This document shows, piece after piece, positions 22,935-34,689 of a stretch of 64,000 nucleotides of DNA (positions are counted from its first letter, which is position 1; each line of letters begins with the position of its first letter). The stretch lies in contig NC_092264.1 of NCBI RefSeq assembly GCF_036320965.1, positions 16,373,275 to 16,437,274 on the forward strand. The letters are read 5' to 3'. The stretch comes from Panulirus ornatus. Lineage: Eukaryota > Arthropoda > Malacostraca > Decapoda > Palinuridae. The translations under genes were made by a program, and so were the position numbers. Under the pieces are notes generated by a model. The model was given only the letters and a program-made list of their open reading frames with translations, was not told where the DNA came from and did no database searches.

Positions 22935-25154
22935 GGAATGTATTTAGGGAATCAGTGATGGATTGCACAAAAGATGCTTGTGGCATGAGAAGAGTGGGAG
23001 GTGGGTTGATTAGAAAGGGTAGTGAGTGGTGGGATGAAGAAGTAAGATTATTAGTGAAAGAGAAGAGAGAGGCATTTGGACGATTTTTGCAGGGAAAAAA
23101 TGAAATTGAGTGGGAGATGTATAAAAGAGACAGGAGGTCAAGAGAAAGGTGCAAGAGGTGAAAAAGAGGGCAAATGAGAGTTGGGGTGAGAGAGTATCAT
23201 TAAATTTTAGGGAGAATAAAAAGATGTTCTGGAAGGAGGTAAATAAAGTGCGTAAGACAAGGGAACAAATGGGAACTTCATTGAAGGGCGCTAATGGGGA
23301 GGTGATAACAAGTAGTGGTGATGTGAGAAGGAGATGGAGTGAGTATTTTGAAGGTTTGTTGAATGTGTTTGATGATAGAGTGGCAGATATAGGGTGTTTT
23401 GCTCGAGGTGGTGTGCAAAGTGAGAGGGTTAGGGAAAATGATTTGGTAAACAGAGAAGAGGTAGTAAAAGCTTTGCGGAAGATGAAAGCCGGCAAGGCAG
23501 CAGGTTTGGATGGTATTGCAGTGGAATTTATTAAAAAAGGGGGTGACTGTATTATTGACTGGTTGGTAAGATTATTTAATGTATGTGTGACTCATGGTGA
23601 GGTGCCTGAGGATTGGCGGAATGCGTGCATAGTGCCATTGTACAAAGGCAAAGGGGATAAGAGTGAGTGCTCAAATTACAGAGGTATAAGTTTGTTGAGT
23701 ATTCCTGGTAAATTATATGGGAGGGTATTGATTGAGAGGGTGAAGGCATGTACAGAGCATCAGATTGGGGAAGAGCAGTGTGGTTTCAGAAGTGGTAGAG
23801 GATGTGTACAGGATCAGGTGTTTGCTTTGAAGAATGTATGTGAGAAATACTTAGAAAAGCAAATGGATTTGTATGTAGCATTTATGGATCTGGAGAAGGC
23901 ATATGATAGAGTTGATAGAGATGCTCTGTGGAAGGTATTAAGGATATATGGTGTGGGAGGCAAGTTGTTAGAAGCAGTGAAAAGTTTTTATCGAGGATGT
24001 AAGGCATGTGTACGTGTAGGAAGAGAGGAAAGTGATTGGTTCTCAGTGAATGTAGGTTTGCAGCAGGGGTGTGTGATGTCTCCATGGTTGTTTAATTTGT
24101 TTATGGATGGGGTTGTTAGGGAGGTAAATGCAAGAGTTTTGGAAAGAGGGGCAAGTATGAAGTCTGTTGGGGATGAGAGAGCTTGGGAAGTGAGTCAGTT
24201 GTTGTTCGCTGATGATACAGCACTGGTGGCTGATTCATGTGAGAAACTGCAGAAGCTGGTGACTGAGTTTGGTAAAGTGTGTGAAAGAAGAAAGTTAAGA
24301 GTAAATGTGAATAAGAGCAAGGTGATTAGGTACAGTAGGGTTGAGGGTCAAGTCAATTGGGAGGTAAGTTTGAATGGAGAAAAACTGGAGGAAGTAAAGT
24401 GTTTTAGATATCTGGGAGTGGATCTGGCAGCGGATGGAAACATGGAAGCGGAAGTAGATCATAGGGTGGGGGAGGGGGCGAAAATCCTGGGAGCCTTGAA
24501 GAATGTGTGGAAGTCGAGAACATTATCTTGGAAAGCAAAAATGGGTATGTTTGAAGGAATAGTGGTTCCAACAATGTTGTATGGTTGCGAGGCGTGGGCT
24601 ATGGATAGAGTTGTGCGCAGGAGGATGGATGTGCTGGAAATGAGATGTTTGAGGACAATGTGTGGTGTGAGGTGGTTTGATCGAGTAAGTAACATAAGGG
24701 TAAGAGAGATGTGTGGAAATAAAAAGAGCGTGGTTGAGAGAGCAGAAGAGGGTGTTTTGAAATGGTTTAGGCACATGGAGAGAATGAGTGAGGAAAGATT
24801 GACCAAGAGGATATATGTGTCGGAGGTGGAGGGAACGAAGAGAAGTGGGAGACCAAAATGGAGGTGGAAAGATGGAGTGAAAAAGATTTTGTGTGATCGG
24901 GGCCTGAACATGCAGGAGGGTGAAAGGAGGGCAAGGAATAGAGTGAATTGGATCGATGTGGTATACCGGGGTTGACGTGCTGTCAGTGGATTGAATCAGG
25001 GCATGTGAAGCGTCTGGGGTGAACCATGGAAAGCTGTGTAGGTATGTATATTTGCGTGTGTGGACGTATGTATATACATGTGTATGGGGGTGGGTTGGGC
25101 CATTTCTTTCGTCTGTTTCCGTGCGCTACCTCGCGGGAGACAGCGACAAAGCAA

Positions 25155-25157
<3 letters not shown>
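22935..25157 (+). mobile_element. RTE-like family A, young copy from linker to tail
   Basis: The copy starts at the endonuclease-RT linker. An open frame at 22955-23161 is broken by a small deletion near 23128, after which the frame is open from 23149 to the stop at 24973-24975. RT motifs A (MDLEKAYDRVDRD), B (GLQQGCVMSPW) and C (LLFADDTALV) are present. An extra codon changes CVDQV to CVQDQV near 23807. The 3' UTR is the short form, and a (TA)n run (25163-25188) follows the tail. The frameshift and missing nuclease make it non-autonomous. Confidence 0.93.

Positions 25158-25162
<5 letters not shown>

Positions 25163-25190
<28 letters not shown>
25163..25190. repeat. (TA)n microsatellite after LINE tail
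   Basis: A short pure TA run directly follows the poly(A) end of the family A copy. Confidence 0.95.
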
Positions 25191-25200
<10 letters not shown>

Positions 25201-25422
25201 GCTAGTTTGCATTTTTTATGTGTTTTTTGGCTGTTTTGTTTATATATGCATGCTTGCATGTAATGAAGTTGTAGATACACATGCACATTACAGTGGAAAT
25301 TTTTTTTAGTTTTCAGAGTTTTCCTTTGGTAGTGGATTTGATGATGTACAGTTATGATTGTATATCAAATTAAGCTATTAATGTTGTTTTAAGTATATTT
25401 CTAATTTGTTACATGTTTGCAG

Positions 25423-26926
25423 ACTAATAAAAACGAAGATAGTGTTTTGCGAAGGTCTTCCAGACGAGCTACTATTGAGCGCAGAGTGTGGGCCATTCCC
25501 AAGAAGCCTGCAAAACTTGCTCCAACAAGTGTTAAAGGGAAAACAGCTCAGAAAGCAGGAAAAAAAGGTAAAGAAAAAAAGACACAAAATAAAGTGCAAG
25601 TTAAGAACTTCAGTAAGTGTAAATCCTCTCAAGGCACTAAGAGAGGACTTGTTACTCTGGAGGAAGCAGGAAATGCAAGAAGAAAAGTTAAGAAAAAAGA
25701 AGGAGTAAGAGATGTAGGCTCGAATATGAGTGCTGTTAATGAAATCTCAGTATTAAGTCCATCAGCAATTAAAAAAAAAGTGATACTTGAATCTTTGGAA
25801 GATGTCGTGAAAGAGGATATTGAAAATGACTACAGTTCCCAAAGCAGAATTACCTATCAAGAAAACAAAGCAAGCATTGATTCAAGTAATGATTGTGGAG
25901 GTACATCAAAGTGCATTGTTGTTACTGATGTAAGGACAGGTATCCCTAGTGAGGCTTCCTCAAAAGATGATTATGAAAATTTTAGATTAAGTACTTTACA
26001 TAATGAGAATGTTAATAGTGATAGAGGAATAGAGGAGACATTGTTTACTGGTGAAATATGTCTTAATAAAGCTGTTATTGAAGAGATAGTACCAGACTAT
26101 GAAATTTCAGATTCTCAGACTGCTGATAAAAATGTTAACACTGTTAGTTGTAAGAAGGCTAGTTTGATAGAGGGTGTTAATTCAAGTCATTTGTTTAGAA
26201 ATATAGAGGATGTGCTTGGTCATTCATATAGTAAAGTGAAATCATTGAGTAGTGATAACTCTAAAGATTTAGACAAACAAAAGTGTGATAATGACAGTCC
26301 GGAGGAGACAGAGAAGTCTGAAAGGGAAATAAGTAATTACGCTTCAACAGGTACCTCTTCTGACCAACTTGTAATAAAAAGACAACTTTGCTCTGTGGAG
26401 GAGGAATTATCAGTGACCAAAACCAGACTTTTGATAGATACAAGAGAGAAAGAGTTGACAGATACTGATAAGCCTAAGCTTGATGTATGTAGTAAAAGTG
26501 AATATCAGGAAACAAAGCTGAACAGAAAAGGTGGTATAGAACTCAGTGATGTGAAAGACAGAGACATAAAAGAAAATTTTTTAGAAAAAACTGTAGTTAG
26601 TAGAGAAAGTGTATATGATATAAGAAGTACATTTTTACCAGAAAAAGACAATTGTAAAGTACTAGGTAATAAGACACAGAAATTTTGTGCACAAACTGAA
26701 GATACAGTTGTGGTACCTATTGATCATCCTGGTGCAGAACCCCACCAAGATGATGAAGAGGAGGATCATGTCTCACTGAGTGTGGCTTTAGCTCAGCTAG
26801 TGGATTCTGACAATGGTGGTGAAGCTGAGGGTACAGAAACAGTCACTATTCATTCTGCCTCATCTGTGGTACAAGTGGAAGAGGAGGAAAGAAATAGAAT
26901 AGTGGCAGTAGAAGTCAGTTCAAAAG
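25423..26926 (+). CDS. Host gene exon B (501 codons), basic then acidic low-complexity region
   Basis: The acceptor is TTTGCAG (AG at 25421-25422). The reading frame stays open for 501 codons and one base, to a donor AAAAG|GTATTT at 26927; the frame continues to a stop at 26982 if read into the intron. The N-terminal 100 residues are strongly basic and look like a nuclear localisation region (RRSSRRATIERRVW, KKGKEKK, RRKVKKK). The remainder is Ser, Asp, Glu and Lys rich without a recognisable fold, ending in acidic clusters (DDEEEDHVSLS, VEEEERNR). This suggests a nuclear, largely disordered protein. It starts in phase 0, matching exon A, and ends in phase 1, matching exon C. It is the longest stretch of single-copy coding sequence in the window, and its composition and codon use are quite unlike those of the surrounding LINE copies. 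The identity is unknown. Confidence 0.8.
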
Positions 26927-26999
26927 GTATTTGTGTCAATTTTTTAAAGGCTTTAAGTGTTAGCTTTGAGATAGGAAAGTAATATACTTGTACACAGAT

Positions 27000-28092
27000 A
27001 TGCATGTTTCTCCATATCTGGAGAAAGCATATGATAAGGTTGCATATGATAAGGTTGACAGAAATGCCTTGTGGAAGGCCTTATAAATATATGGTGTGGC
27101 AGGAAATGTACTAGAAGCAGAGAAGTTTTTATGAGGTGTGTAGGAAGAGAGGAGAGTGAATGGTCCCAGGTGAAGGTTGGTCTGCATAGAGGTGGGTAAT
27201 GTCACTGACTGTTTAATTTATTTATGGATGGGGTGGTGAGGGAGGTAAATTTAGATGTCTTTGGAGTGATTGGTGAGTATGCAATCTGTAGGTGTTGAGG
27301 GGGCTTGGGAAGTGAGTCTGTTATTATTTGCTGATGACACAGCATTGAGTTGAGTGAGAAACTACAGAACTTGGTGACTGAGTTAGAGTATATGAAATGA
27401 GGAAGTTGAGAGTAAATCTGAATAGGGGCTAGAGAATAAATGTAAATCAGGGCTAGGCTATTAGGTTTAGCAGGGCATAGGGACAGGTTAGTTGGGGTGA
27501 GGTTTAAATGGAGAAAATTCGGAGGAAGTGAGGTTTTTTAGATACCAAGGAGTGGACAGGACAGCAAATGGAACCATGGAAGCATAAGTGAGTCACAGGT
27601 TGGGTGAAGGTTGAAGGAGCAATGAGCAATGTGTGAAAGAGATGATATCTTGGAGAGCTGAAATGGGTATCATTGAAGGTATAGTAGTCCCAACAATGTT
27701 ATATGGGTGCAAGGCATAAGTTATAGATGAGGATGTGTTGAGGAAGGTGATGTGTTGGAAATGAAATGGTTGAGGATGATATGTAGTCCGAGGTATTTTG
27801 ATTAATTGATAAAGGGTTAGAAAGAGTTGTGGTAATAAGAAGAGTATGGATGAGAGAGCCTAAGAGGGTTTGCTGATATGGTTTGGACTATTGGAGAGAT
27901 TGAGGGAGGAGAGGTTGTTAGAAGTAGAGGGGATGGAGAAGGGGAAACCTTATTGGAGATGGAGGGATGGAATGAAAATGATGGGGTGATCAGAACCTGA
28001 ACATGCGGAAGGTTGAAAGATGTGCATGGGATAGAGTGAATTGGAACAGTGTAGTATACACAGGTTGTCATATTGCACTCCTTTGAAACCAG
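27000..28092 (+). mobile_element. Old decayed family A-related LINE, RT to 3' UTR start
   Basis: Remnants of motif A (LEKAYDKV, with a local duplication of CATATGATAAGGTTG), motif B (near 27190), LLFADDTAL (27325) and the C-terminal end (28040) appear in order with many frameshifts. It is considerably older than the young copies. Confidence 0.8.
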
Positions 28093-28610
28093 GTAGTAGT
28101 CTGTTCTTTCTACCTCATCTACCTCACCCACACATGGACTGCTGGTATTCTGTCCACAAACATACAATCTCTCCATGTCACAAATATCAGTTAACATTTA
28201 ACTCGACTCATGCTTCACAACACATTTTGCCCTAGCCTTGTCTTTTGGCAAAATGGTTGGAGCAATAGATAGGAGTAGTAGGTAGGAATGTTAGACTAGA
28301 GCTTTAGGTAGAAGTAGTAAGTAGGAGCAATAGGTGGGAGCATTAGGTAGAAGTAGTAGGTTGTAACATTAGGCAGGAATATTATGTAGACACATTAGTT
28401 AGAAGTAGTTGGCAGGTAGGAACATTAGGTAGGAGCCTCCGAAAACACTGTGTCTGAGTTGCACTCTGCCATTGGCCTATTAAGGGTGGGGCACTAAAGG
28501 CTAATAAGCACCACTAGAGTTTAAAAGGTATGGAGATTCATTTGCCGGTCACCTCTCCCTGAAAGGAATTCCCAGAAGGAACACGTCAGAGATATAGGTA
28601 AATAGACGGA
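28093..28610. repeat. Unknown dispersed repeat with degenerate minisatellite
   Basis: 28125-28200 shares blocks with 31500-31570 (CACATGGACTGCTGGTATTC, TCTCTCCATGTCACA), so it is dispersed. 28256-28436 is a degenerate array of TAGGTAGGAGTAGT and AACATTAGGTAG-like units of about 15-30 bases. 28437-28560 is a GC-richer block (ACTCTGCCATTGGCCTATTA). The element type is unknown. Confidence 0.6.
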
Positions 28611-29726
28611 TAATATCCAGGGTTCTCTATGCTGTCAATGGACTAAACCAGGGCATTTGAATTGGTGAGGGAAACCATTGAAAGATATGTGGGGCCTGGT
28701 TGCAGAGAGGGGGGCTGTTGTTTTATGTGCATTACCCATGACATTCTGAGAATGGATTTGAGCAAATGTGGCCTTTCTTTGTCTGTTCCTGGCATTAACT
28801 TGCAAATGTGGTAATGGTGAACAAGTTTGAAAAAAATTATGCATATCTTTATAGATTGGGGTTAGGGTGTGAGTTTGAATGGGGAAAATATGAAGTGTTT
28901 TAGATACCTGGAAGTAGACTTGGCACATGGTAGTAAATGGAACTTTAGAAACAAAGGTGATACATAGGATGGATTAGGGGGCAAAGATTATGGGAGCACT
29001 TAGGAATGTTTTGAAGGAAAGGTCATCACCTGGGAGGGCAAAAGTGGGTATGTTTGAAAGTATGGTAGGACTGATGACGTTATATGATTGCAAGACATAG
29101 GCATTAAATGAAAATGTACAGAAAAGGATGATTGTGCTGGAACTGAAATGTCTAAGGACACTATGTGATTTTAGGATGATCTATCAAGTAAGTAATGAAA
29201 GGGTAAGAGAGAGGTGTAGTTATAAGAAGAGTATAGTTGAGAGAGCTGAAGAGGGTGTGCTGAAATGATTTGGCATATATAGAGAATGAGCTTGGGAAGG
29301 TCGACATAGAGGATATTTGTGTCAGAAGTTGAGGTGAGAAGGAGAAAAGATTTATCCCTGACTTGTATTTTGAGGTAAGTGGTAGTTGGCAGGCATCTAA
29401 CAACCAGGGAGTTATGTTACCAGTAATACCAGGGTCGACATGCTGGGGTAAACCACGGAGAGGTCTGTGGAGCCTGGATGTGGATAGGGAGCTGTGGTTT
29501 TGATGCATTACACATGACAACTAGAGACTGAGTGTGAACGAATGTGACCTTTTTTGTCTTTTTCCTGGTGCTACCTTGCTGAAGAGGGGGGAATGCTATT
29601 TCCTGTGTGGCAGGGCAGCAACAGGAATGGATGAAGGCAAGCAAGTATGACTACTTGTGTATATATGTATATATACATGTGTATGTATGTATATGTCTGT
29701 GTATGTATATGTATGTATGCATGTTG

Positions 29727-29768
<42 letters not shown>

Positions 29769-29785
29769 GCGTATATGGGCGTATA
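28611..29785 (+). mobile_element. Two old family A 3' regions, stacked
   Basis: 28611-28835 is a diverged 3' UTR (CTGTCAATGGACTAAACCAG) ending in a GAACAAGTTTGAAAAAA tail. 28838-29785 is a second copy from FRYLEVDLAHG to its long 3' UTR and TATG-rich tail. Both are full of stops. Confidence 0.78.
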
Positions 29786-31280
29786 TGCTCAAATTACAGA
29801 GGTATAAGTTTGTTGAGTATTCCTGGTAAATTATATGGGAGGGTATTGATTGAGAGGGTGAAGGCATGTACAGAGCATCAGATTGGGGAAGAGCAGTGTG
29901 GTTTCAGAAGTGGTAGAGGATGTGTGGATCAGGTGTTTGCTTTGAAGAATGTATGTGAGAAATACTTAGAAAAGCAAATGGATTTGTATGTAGCATTTAT
30001 GGATCTGGAGAAGGCATATGATAGAGTTGATAGAGATGCTCTGTGGAAGGTATTAAGAATATATGGTGTGGGAGGCAAGTTGTTAGAAGCAGTGAAAAGT
30101 TTTTATCGAGGATGTAAGGCATCTGTACGTGTAGGAAGAGAGGAAAGTGATTGGTTCTCAGTGAATGTAGGTTTGCGGCAGGGGTGTGTGATGTCTCCAT
30201 GGTTGTTTAATTTGTTTATGGATGGGGTTGTTAGGGAGGTAAATGCAAGAGTCTTGGAAAGAGGGGCAAGTATGAAGTCTGTTGGGGATGAGAGAGCTTG
30301 GGAAGTGAGTCAGTTGTTGTTCGCTGATGTTACAGCGCTGGTGGCTGATTCATGTGAGAAACTGCAGAAGCTGGTGACTGAGTGTGGTAAAGTGTGTGGA
30401 AGAAGAAAGTTAAGAGTAAATGTGAATAAGAGCAAGGTTATTAGGTACAGTAGGGTTGAGGGTCAAGTCAATTGGGAGGTGAGTTTGAATGGAGAAAAAC
30501 TGGAGGAAGTGAAGTGTTTTAGATATCTGGGAGTGGATCTGTCAGCGGATGGAACCATGGAAGCGGAAGTGGATCATAGGGTGGGGGAGGGGGCGAAAAT
30601 TTTGGGAGCCTTGAAAAATGTGTGGAAGTCGAGAACATTATCCCGGAAAGCAAAAATGGGTATGTTTGAAGGAATAGTGGTTCCAACAATGTTGTATGGT
30701 TGCGAGGCGTGGGCTATGGATAGAGTTGTTTGCAGGAGGATGGATGTGCTGGAAGGGAGATGTTTGAGGACAATGTGTGGTGTGAGGTGGTTTGATCGAG
30801 TAAGTAACGTAAGGGTAAGAGAGATGTTTGGAAATAAAAAGAGCGTGGTTGAGAGAGCAGAAGAGGGTGTTTTGAAATGGTTTGGGCACATGGAGAGAAT
30901 GAGTGAGGAAAGATTGACCAAGAGGATATATGTGTCGGAGGTGGAGGGAACGAGGAGAAGAGGGAGACCGAATTGGAGGTGGAAAGATGGAGTGAAAAGG
31001 ATTTTGTGTGATCGGGGCCTGAACATGCAGGAGGGTGAAAGGAGGGCAAGGAATAGAGTGAATTGGAGCGATGTGGTATACAGGGGTTGACGTGCTGTCA
31101 GTGGATTGAATCAGGGCATGTGAAGCGTCCGGGGTAAACCATGGAAAGCTGTGTAGGTATGTATATTTGCGTGTGTGGACGTGTGTATGTACATGTGTAT
31201 GGGGGGGGTTGGGCCATTTCTTTCGTCTGTTTCCTTGCGCTACCTCGCAAACGCGGGAGACAGCGACGAGGTATAAAAAA
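29786..31280 (+). mobile_element. RTE-like family A, young copy with mutated RT motif C
   Basis: The copy begins at the SNYRGISLLS segment, directly inside the TATG-rich tail of the previous LINE, and is open to the stop at 31088-31090. Motif A (AYDRVDRD) and motif B are present, but motif C reads FADV instead of FADD. This replaces the second catalytic Asp, so RT activity would be lost. The short-form 3' UTR and hairpin tail follow. The C-terminal cysteine-containing region also carries a GNKKS segment preceded by MF rather than MC. Confidence 0.93.
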
Positions 31281-31284
31281 AAAA

Positions 31285-31370
31285 AAAAATATGTATATGA
31301 GTGGAGGCCATTCTTTGCCGGTTTCCTGACGCTACCTCACTGACGCGGGAAACAGCGATTAAGTATAATA
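31285..31370 (+). mobile_element. Older hairpin-tail fragment
   Basis: GGAGGCCATTCTTTGCCGG, then TTTCCTGACGCTACCTCAC and GACGCGGGAAACAGCG, ending in TATAATAGATA. A diverged tail lies directly after the young tail. Confidence 0.8.
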
Positions 31371-32540
31371 GATATAGATGATGATAAGATAACCAGCCAA
31401 GGTATCAGTTGGGTTAGTGATGGCTGTGTAGTGAACCAACACTTCAATGGTGGGCACGTTGCATTCTTACCGAAGTAGATATCTTTTCTTTCTGTCGTAC
31501 CCACATGTGGACTACTGGCATTCTGTTGATAAACAGTCTCTCCCTGTCACATATGATACTTGACCACTATGTGCTAGCCCTGCTATCTATCTGTATCTTT
31601 GACTCCTGTTCCCTCTGGGAACTCCTATCAAGGGGTGGCCACGGCAAAAGAATCTCCACTTATCCCATCCTTAAATGCTTCCCTAGCATACACCATTCCA
31701 CGCATTCTTCATGTGTTTTCCTCCCTCCAGTATTCCTCCACCCTATTTGCCCATATCAGAGGTGGTCTTTCACTACACCAAATCTTGTAGTTGTGCTGTC
31801 ATACACTCTTCTTGTAAACTTACTGTCTTGCATTCTTTTCAAATGCCCAGACCACCTCAAAGTATTATGTTTCACCCTTTCTACTACTTCACAGGTCACT
31901 TTCTTTGCATTCCTTGCCAGACTATATCTCTCATACACCCTTTCGTTTCTTCATTCCATCTAGTCACACCACATGCTCTTCTCAAATAGTTCATTTCCAC
32001 AGCCTGGATTCTTGACTTCAGTGCCTCATTCCACATCCATGTTTCCACTGCATAGGTCAGGGTTGGGAGGACTGTGCTGTCCCTTAATCCTTTCTTCACT
32101 TTCGTACTTACACCCCAACCCTTCATTACTCTATTAAGGGACCCAATGACTCTTCTACCCCGTACTGCTCTCCCTTATCTCCTTCCATATTACCACACTT
32201 ACCTAAGACTGCTCCCAGATACTTAAATTCCCTTCCTTCTTCCAGTCTTTTCCCCCCCATATCCACAGCACTACTTAGTACACTTTCTTCTTTCACACTG
32301 TATGGTTTTACAAAATCGATACTTTCACTTCGTGTCCTTTAAACACCATTACTTTACTTTTGCTTGCATTTACCTTCAATTGCCTATGCATACACTGTAT
32401 AAAACACACTTACAACCTTTTGCAACTCCTCACTCACTGCAAACAACACAGTATCATCGGCAGACGGGCTTGCCACTAGCCACCATGTCTCACCACTGCA
32501 CTCCATCTCTGCACCCCTTTTCCCTAATTTTGTTTTTATA
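31371..32540 (-). mobile_element. RTE-like family B, antisense, with adjacent dispersed repeat
   Basis: The 3' end lies near 31580 (TATCTATCTGTA, GGGTGGCCACGGC). The coding end reads antisense: SRIQAVEMNYLRRACGVTRW and GLRDSTVLPTLTYAVETWM (31896-32126), then HTLRWSGHLKRM (31756-31938). The remaining RT is decayed to about 32540. 31490-31575 matches the repeat at 28125. Confidence 0.8.
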
Positions 32541-32554
32541 TCTCTTTTCATTCC

Positions 32555-33238
32555 ATCCATGGTTTACCCTAGATGCTTCACATGCCCTGGTTCAGTCCAT
32601 TGACAGCACGTCCACCCTGGTATACCACATCGTTCCAATTCACTCTATTCCTTGCACGCCTTTCACCCTCCTGTATGTTCAGGCCCCAGCTGCTCAAAAT
32701 CTTTTTCACTCCATCCTTCCACATCCAATTTGGTCTCCCGTTTCTCCTCGTTACCTCTACCTCTGACACATATATCCTCTTTGTCAATCTTTCCTCAATC
32801 ATTCTCTCCATGTGACCAATCCATTTCAATACACCCTCTTCTGCTCTCTCAACTACACTCTTTATATTTTTCCACACACCTCTCTTACCCTTTCATAACT
32901 TACTTGATCAAACCACCTCACAGCACATGTCCTCAGTCATTTAATTTCCAACACATCCACCCTCCTCCACACAACCGTATCTATAGGCCATGCCTCGCAT
33001 CCATATAACATTGTTAGAACTACTATTCCTTCAATCATACCCATTTTTGCTCTCCGAGATAACATTCTTTCCTTCCTAACATTCTTCATTGCTCCCAGAA
33101 CCTTTGTTCCCTACCCAACCGTGTGACTCTCTTCCGCTTCCATGGTTCCGTTTACTTCTAAGTCCACTCCCAGATATCTCAAACACTTCACTTCCTCCAG
33201 TTTTTCTCTATTCAAACTTACATCCCAATTAACTTGTT
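32555..33238 (-). mobile_element. Older family A copy, antisense, ending beside exon C
   Basis: It runs from the 3' UTR start (CCATGGTTTACCCTAGATG) through the C-terminal region (open antisense 32578-32877) to AATTGGGATGTAAG-type sequence at about 33235. It stops about 35 bases before the exon C acceptor. Confidence 0.85.
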
Positions 33239-33271
33239 CCTCATTACAGTTTGAATGGCTTGATTTTTCAG

Positions 33272-33421
33272 ATGAGGTCATAGAAAAATCAGAGAGTCAT
33301 GATGATGCTGAAGATGAAGAAGGTGAATTAGTTATCAAGGAAGAGGATGATGATGATGAGAATGATGATGAAAGCAGTGATGATAATACTGACGAAGATG
33401 AAGAGACATTTAATACATCAG
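33272..33421 (+). CDS. Host gene exon C (50 codons), acidic stretch
   Basis: The exon encodes an extremely acidic segment made of Glu, Asp and Ser runs, including EDDDDENDDESSDDN. It ends TCAG|GTAAGA at 33422. The acceptor that keeps phase 1 is GATTTTTCAG (AG at 33270-33271), giving a 150-base exon that joins exon B (phase 1) through a GAT codon. An alternative AG at 33248-33249 would place a TGA codon in frame after exon B, so it is disfavoured. Acidic runs of this kind are common in chromatin-associated and transcription proteins; any function is inference. A decayed antisense family A LINE ends about 35 bases upstream, so the branch-point region is partly LINE-derived. Confidence 0.72.
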
Positions 33422-34655
33422 GTAAGATATTGAAGAGCATTTTCACTGTGCTTTATCTTTCATATTCTGCCAGTGTAAGCCTACTTGGAAGTTACACCTA
33501 TCCTCACTTAGAGGAGTAGATACTTTCCAGAAAAGTTGCCAAAGACAAGTATGTAAAACCCATTTTTACCATGGATGCTCATTTCATGATTAAGAGATGC
33601 TTCCTTACAGGAAAATTTTTGGTCCTTAGGGCTTACTAAAAATCTTATAACACCAAACTTTATAAGTACAAATGTAATATAAATTCCATGTATTCATTAG
33701 ATAATTGTTACTAAAAGAAGGTACAAAAATTAGTACAGTAATTTCAACATTTATCAGAAAATTTGGTTGTTGCTCCTTAAGGTGGTTTTGCATGGAGATG
33801 AGAATGGGTTATAGGGAAAGAGTGAGAGGGGCTGTATGTTCCTGATCAGTCCTACTAATTTGGTAATAGAGTGCAGTACAGCATTTATTCAGTAATTGAA
33901 TATAATTTTGATACATGTTGCATATAGAATTATGATCTTTACTAAGAGTACTTCAAATGAAAGTGAACACAGTACAGGACTAACCTGAAGGAAATTGGAG
34001 AGGTGACTGAAAGAAATTCTAGATTATCCAAAGATTGAAGGTCATGAACAATGTTTAAAAGCAGAAGACAGCAGCATTATGAATCAAGCCCCACAAACCT
34101 TTCCTTCATTCCCCTGACTGCTTTACATTGCCTGCATACATTCCCCATACATTTCAGAGATGATGTCATACTTACATATTATTACTTTGTCATCTTTCTT
34201 TTGGCCTTGATTACCATCAGCAGAAGTCTAGGCATGGAAATGGCTAGGTTTCTGAAGTGTTCTTGGTCCATGATTTGGTTTCATAGGGTCTTGATCCCTT
34301 GAATGAGGCAAGGCACTGATGGGGTGTTGCATATAGCAGTCTCTTGATTGTGTGTTCTGAGTACCCATTGCACTTAGAAATCTCCATGTATGCACACTTT
34401 CCTGCTTCCAGGTGAGAATTTGGGCTTTCTCCTTTTTAGAAAGGTAAGGCTCAACCATTTTGAAGCACAGATGGAAGACTGCAGTCCCCAGAAGCAAAAT
34501 TCCCAAAATGAAGTAAAGAAAGAACATCATTCCTTAAGATAGCCTGAGACACACTGAGGGGGGTTGCTGGTTTTCACATTGTCAGAAATGCTAGTCTCAG
34601 TGACCAGACATTGATGATTTTACCCTGAGAGCATCATATGCTTGTACCCACAATA
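33422..34655. other. Single-copy intron 3 sequence
   Basis: Apart from the antisense small ORF at 34228-34530, no element was recognised. It is one of the few LINE-free stretches in the right half. Confidence 0.5.
34228..34530 (-). CDS. Possible small membrane protein ORF nested in intron 3 (unrecognised)
   Basis: This is a 100-codon antisense frame with an ATG at 34528-34530 that lies in sequence unrelated to the LINE families. The first 25 residues form a hydrophobic segment (MMFFLYFILGILLLGTAVF), which would make a signal anchor or transmembrane helix. It is followed by a charged segment containing PYLSKKEKAQILTWKQES. The C-terminal half is polar and could be read-through beyond a splice site. 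It may be a real small gene, a processed copy, or chance. No homologue is recognised. Confidence 0.3.
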   Translation of the reverse strand: MMFFLYFILGILLLGTAVFHLCFKMVEPYLSKKEKAQILTWKQESVHTWRFLSAMGTQNTQSRDCYMQHPISALPHSRDQDPMKPNHGPRTLQKPSHFHA

Positions 34656-34689
34656 AACATATGCCTTTGAAAATATATTGGGGTGGACA

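Noticed and set aside
26927..26982. Extension of exon B to the stop at 26982 as a complete single-exon protein
   Set aside because: A donor at 26927 in phase 1 connects to downstream exons of matching phase and similar composition; the extension looks like intron.
28256..28436. CRISPR-like or telomeric repeat array
   Set aside because: The units are degenerate, without regular spacers, and do not match a uniform TTAGG array.
33250..33271. Alternative acceptor at 33248-33249 for exon C
   Set aside because: Joining exon B (phase 1) there creates a TGA codon; the 33270-33271 acceptor keeps the frame.
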